NCBI GenBank assembly: GCA_003402375.1
Contig: QFXJ01000048.1
Span: 1-64,000 of the forward strand
Length of the DNA: 64,000 nt
Direction of reading: 5' to 3'
Source of the DNA: Candidatus Nitrotoga sp. CP45
Lineage (GTDB): Bacteria; Pseudomonadota; Gammaproteobacteria; Burkholderiales; Gallionellaceae
Part shown: positions 63,687 to 64,000 of the stretch, in pieces
How positions within the stretch are numbered: position 1 is the stretch's first letter
Layout of the letters: the number at the start of each line of letters is the position of its first letter
The notes under the pieces: generated by a model
Databases searched by the model: none
The model's input: only the letters and a program-made list of their open reading frames with translations
What the model was told of the DNA's origin: nothing
Program-made: the position numbers and the translations under genes

Positions 63687-64000
63687 ATGATTATGCAACG
63701 ATTAAAACTATTTTTAACATTTTTTGATAGTCGCTGGGAGGATTTAAATCGTGATACTTGGAAGCAAACCATTTACCGTGATTTTAGTGCGGGATTAATT
63801 GTCGCCCTGACGGCTATTCCTATGTCAATGGGGTTTGCAATGGCAATGGGTCTGCGCCCTGAACAAGGCATTATTGCGGGCGCGTTGGCGTGTATAGTGG
63901 GTAGAACATGGGGCGGGTCGAAATATCAAGTGTATGGACCTACTGCCGCGTTCATTCCGCTGATTGCAGGACTCATGGCAAAATACGGTGTGGCGAATGG
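63687..64000 (+). CDS. SulP-family anion transporter, N-terminal part (cut by window end)
   Basis: 104 codons open to the window edge: QRLKLFLTFFDSRWEDLNRD, YRDFSAGLIVALTAIPMSMG, FAMAMGLRPEQGIIAGALAC, YQVYGPTAAFIPLIAGLMAK. FSAGLIVALTAIPMSMGFA and YGPTAAF are the SulP signatures of TM1 and TM3. SulP proteins import sulfate or bicarbonate. GAGGGA lies 8 bases before the ATG at 63687. The nearby carbonic anhydrase remnant and UspA favour bicarbonate, but that is inferred. Confidence 0.88.
   Translation, partial: MIMQRLKLFLTFFDSRWEDLNRDTWKQTIYRDFSAGLIVALTAIPMSMGFAMAMGLRPEQGIIAGALACIVGRTWGGSKYQVYGPTAAFIPLIAGLMAKYGVAN

Overview
The window reads as chromosome of a betaproteobacterium, most likely a Nitrosomonadales/Gallionellaceae-type organism. 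The conserved blocks (glyQS-gmhB-plsC, lysA-lptM, nrdR-ribD-ribE-ribBA-ribH-nusB, ispE-prs-rplY-pth-ychF with lolB and a TPR protein, mutM) are arranged as in that group. A periplasmic lineage-I chlorite dismutase, a malyl-CoA lyase/malate-CoA ligase operon and a SulP/carbonic-anhydrase remnant fit an autotroph such as a nitrite oxidiser of the Candidatus Nitrotoga kind. That placement is inference: no marker gene (16S, nxr, RuBisCO) is present.

Layout. 0-0.75 kb: tail of an IS110-family transposase, then an Mrr-like nuclease gene that ends in a well-formed integron attC site. 0.8-7.2 kb: mostly minus-strand genes (RlmL-type methylase, HemJ, hydrolase, 2Fe-2S ferredoxin, VanZ, methyltransferase, ApaG) and a DUF4157/OmpA-like protein. 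7.4-11.3 kb: ion antiporter, small secreted protein, and a papain-like plus alpha/beta-hydrolase fusion. 11.5-16 kb: lysA-lptM next to a decayed cyaY, then an accessory patch with RAYT remnants, a DUF2971 gene behind half an attC, an intact RAYT bracketed by inverted REPs, and yefM-yoeB. 16-21.6 kb: DUF3592, YgjP-like protease, plsC, gmhB, glyS, glyQ. 22-25 kb: mcl-mtkA-mtkB, which would split malate into glyoxylate and acetyl-CoA. 25-29 kb: IS3 remnant, PEP-CTERM protein, tail-collar protein, two tandem exported methyltransferase-like proteins, tRNA-Arg(CCT).

29.8-38.5 kb (plus strand): FAD oxidoreductase, ECF sigma factor and zinc anti-sigma factor; ybeY, whose 3' end is formed by a 180-bp MITE; glyA, nrdR, the riboflavin genes and nusB. 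38.8-46.2 kb: chlorite dismutase, a large exported glycosidase-like protein, a quinone-reductase/UbiA prenyltransferase fusion and a delta-60-repeat/DUF5648 protein. 46.4-53.2 kb (minus strand): ychF, pth, rplY, prs, tRNA-Gln(TTG), ispE, lolB, TPR protein. 53.4-57.6 kb (plus strand): GldA/GldF/GldG-like ABC system, small lipoprotein, mutM.

58-64 kb is visibly AT-richer and damaged: lrgB with an early stop codon, lrgA, a TetR regulator, a broken IS200 tnpA, a carbonic anhydrase remnant, and a universal stress protein whose C-terminus runs into seven 15-bp tandem repeats at the end of a frameshifted ISNCY-like element. A SulP transporter then runs off the window. The island looks like a former bicarbonate-handling locus eroded by insertion sequences.
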